From the NCBI GenBank assembly GCA_937906285.1, contig CALCWL010000272.1, forward strand, positions 1-13,292: DNA of 13,292 nucleotides, given 5' to 3'. The notes beneath the pieces were generated by a model. That model ran no database searches. It saw only the letters and a program-made list of their open reading frames with translations, and was not told the origin of the DNA. The stretch is from an uncultured Rhodanobacter sp. Its GTDB lineage: Bacteria; Pseudomonadota; Gammaproteobacteria; Xanthomonadales; Rhodanobacteraceae. The position numbers and the translations under genes were made by a program. This document shows, in pieces, positions 13,176 to 13,292 of this stretch; positions within the stretch are counted from its first letter, which is position 1; each line of letters begins with the position of its first letter.

Positions 13176-13292
13176 TCAGTGGTAATCCACGATTTCGACG
13201 TGCTCGGGGCCACTGGCTGTCCACACAAAGCACACGCGCCACTGCCGGTTGATGCGGATGCTGTGCTGGCCAGCGCGATCGTGCTTGAGGGC
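13176..13292 (-). CDS. higB: HigB-family (RelE superfamily) toxin, 3' part only
   Basis: The last 38 codons of a gene entering from the right edge. The residues include KHDRAGQHSIRINRQWRVCF, then VWTASGPEHVEIVDYH and stop. The pattern 'DRAGQ.SIRIN.QWR.CF.W...GPE.VEIVDYH' is diagnostic for the C-terminal half of HigB-type mRNA interferases, which cleave ribosome-bound mRNA. About 54 N-terminal residues of a usual 92-aa protein are outside the window, so intactness cannot be judged. It is directly upstream of higA in one operon. Confidence 0.9.
   Translation of the reverse strand, partial: ALKHDRAGQHSIRINRQWRVCFVWTASGPEHVEIVDYH

Overview
The window is GC-rich chromosomal DNA. Its best fit is a gammaproteobacterium of the Xanthomonadales, perhaps a Rhodanobacter/Dyella/Luteibacter relative. 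That placement is an inference from the cysB-cysG-cysK arrangement, the high GC content and the style of the small accessory proteins; no rRNA or marker gene is present to settle it. No tRNA, rRNA, complete insertion sequence or CRISPR array was seen.

Layout. (1) The left edge holds the first 83 codons of a Hrq1/YprA-type DEAD/DEAH helicase on the minus strand. (2) Positions 345-4116 form a sulfur-assimilation block: cysB (minus) diverges from cysG and cysK (plus) across a dyad-rich control region. CysB would sense the sulfur supply, CysG makes the siroheme used by sulfite reductase, and CysK turns sulfide plus O-acetylserine into cysteine. (3) Positions 4197-6386 hold a TMEM175-like membrane protein, a LysR regulator and a divergent small membrane protein of unknown function. 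(4) Positions 6384-9643 hold an isochorismatase-fold hydrolase overlapping a GlxA-type AraC regulator, then a convergent HKD phospholipase D/cardiolipin-synthase-like lipoprotein. A decayed second copy of the end of that phospholipase gene lies on the far side of the hydrolase-regulator pair, so the pair is bracketed by two directly oriented phospholipase 3' ends. (5) Positions 9788-12051 hold an unrecognised 308-aa protein, a 201-aa putative lipoprotein and a 70-aa small protein, with a perfect 15-bp hairpin between the last two.

(6) The right end is accessory in character. A visibly AT-richer stretch of about 490 bp without a convincing gene carries five 9-mers in one orientation at 11-12 bp spacing. 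Two of them match the DnaA-box consensus exactly. A toxin-antitoxin zone follows: an antidote gene broken by an internal deletion and a second frameshift, with no partner toxin left, then an apparently intact higA and the 3' part of higB running off the edge.

The strongest leads are the DnaA-box/iteron-like array, the phospholipase remnant and the decayed antidote gene beside an intact HigBA-type module. No complete, clearly new multi-gene system was found.
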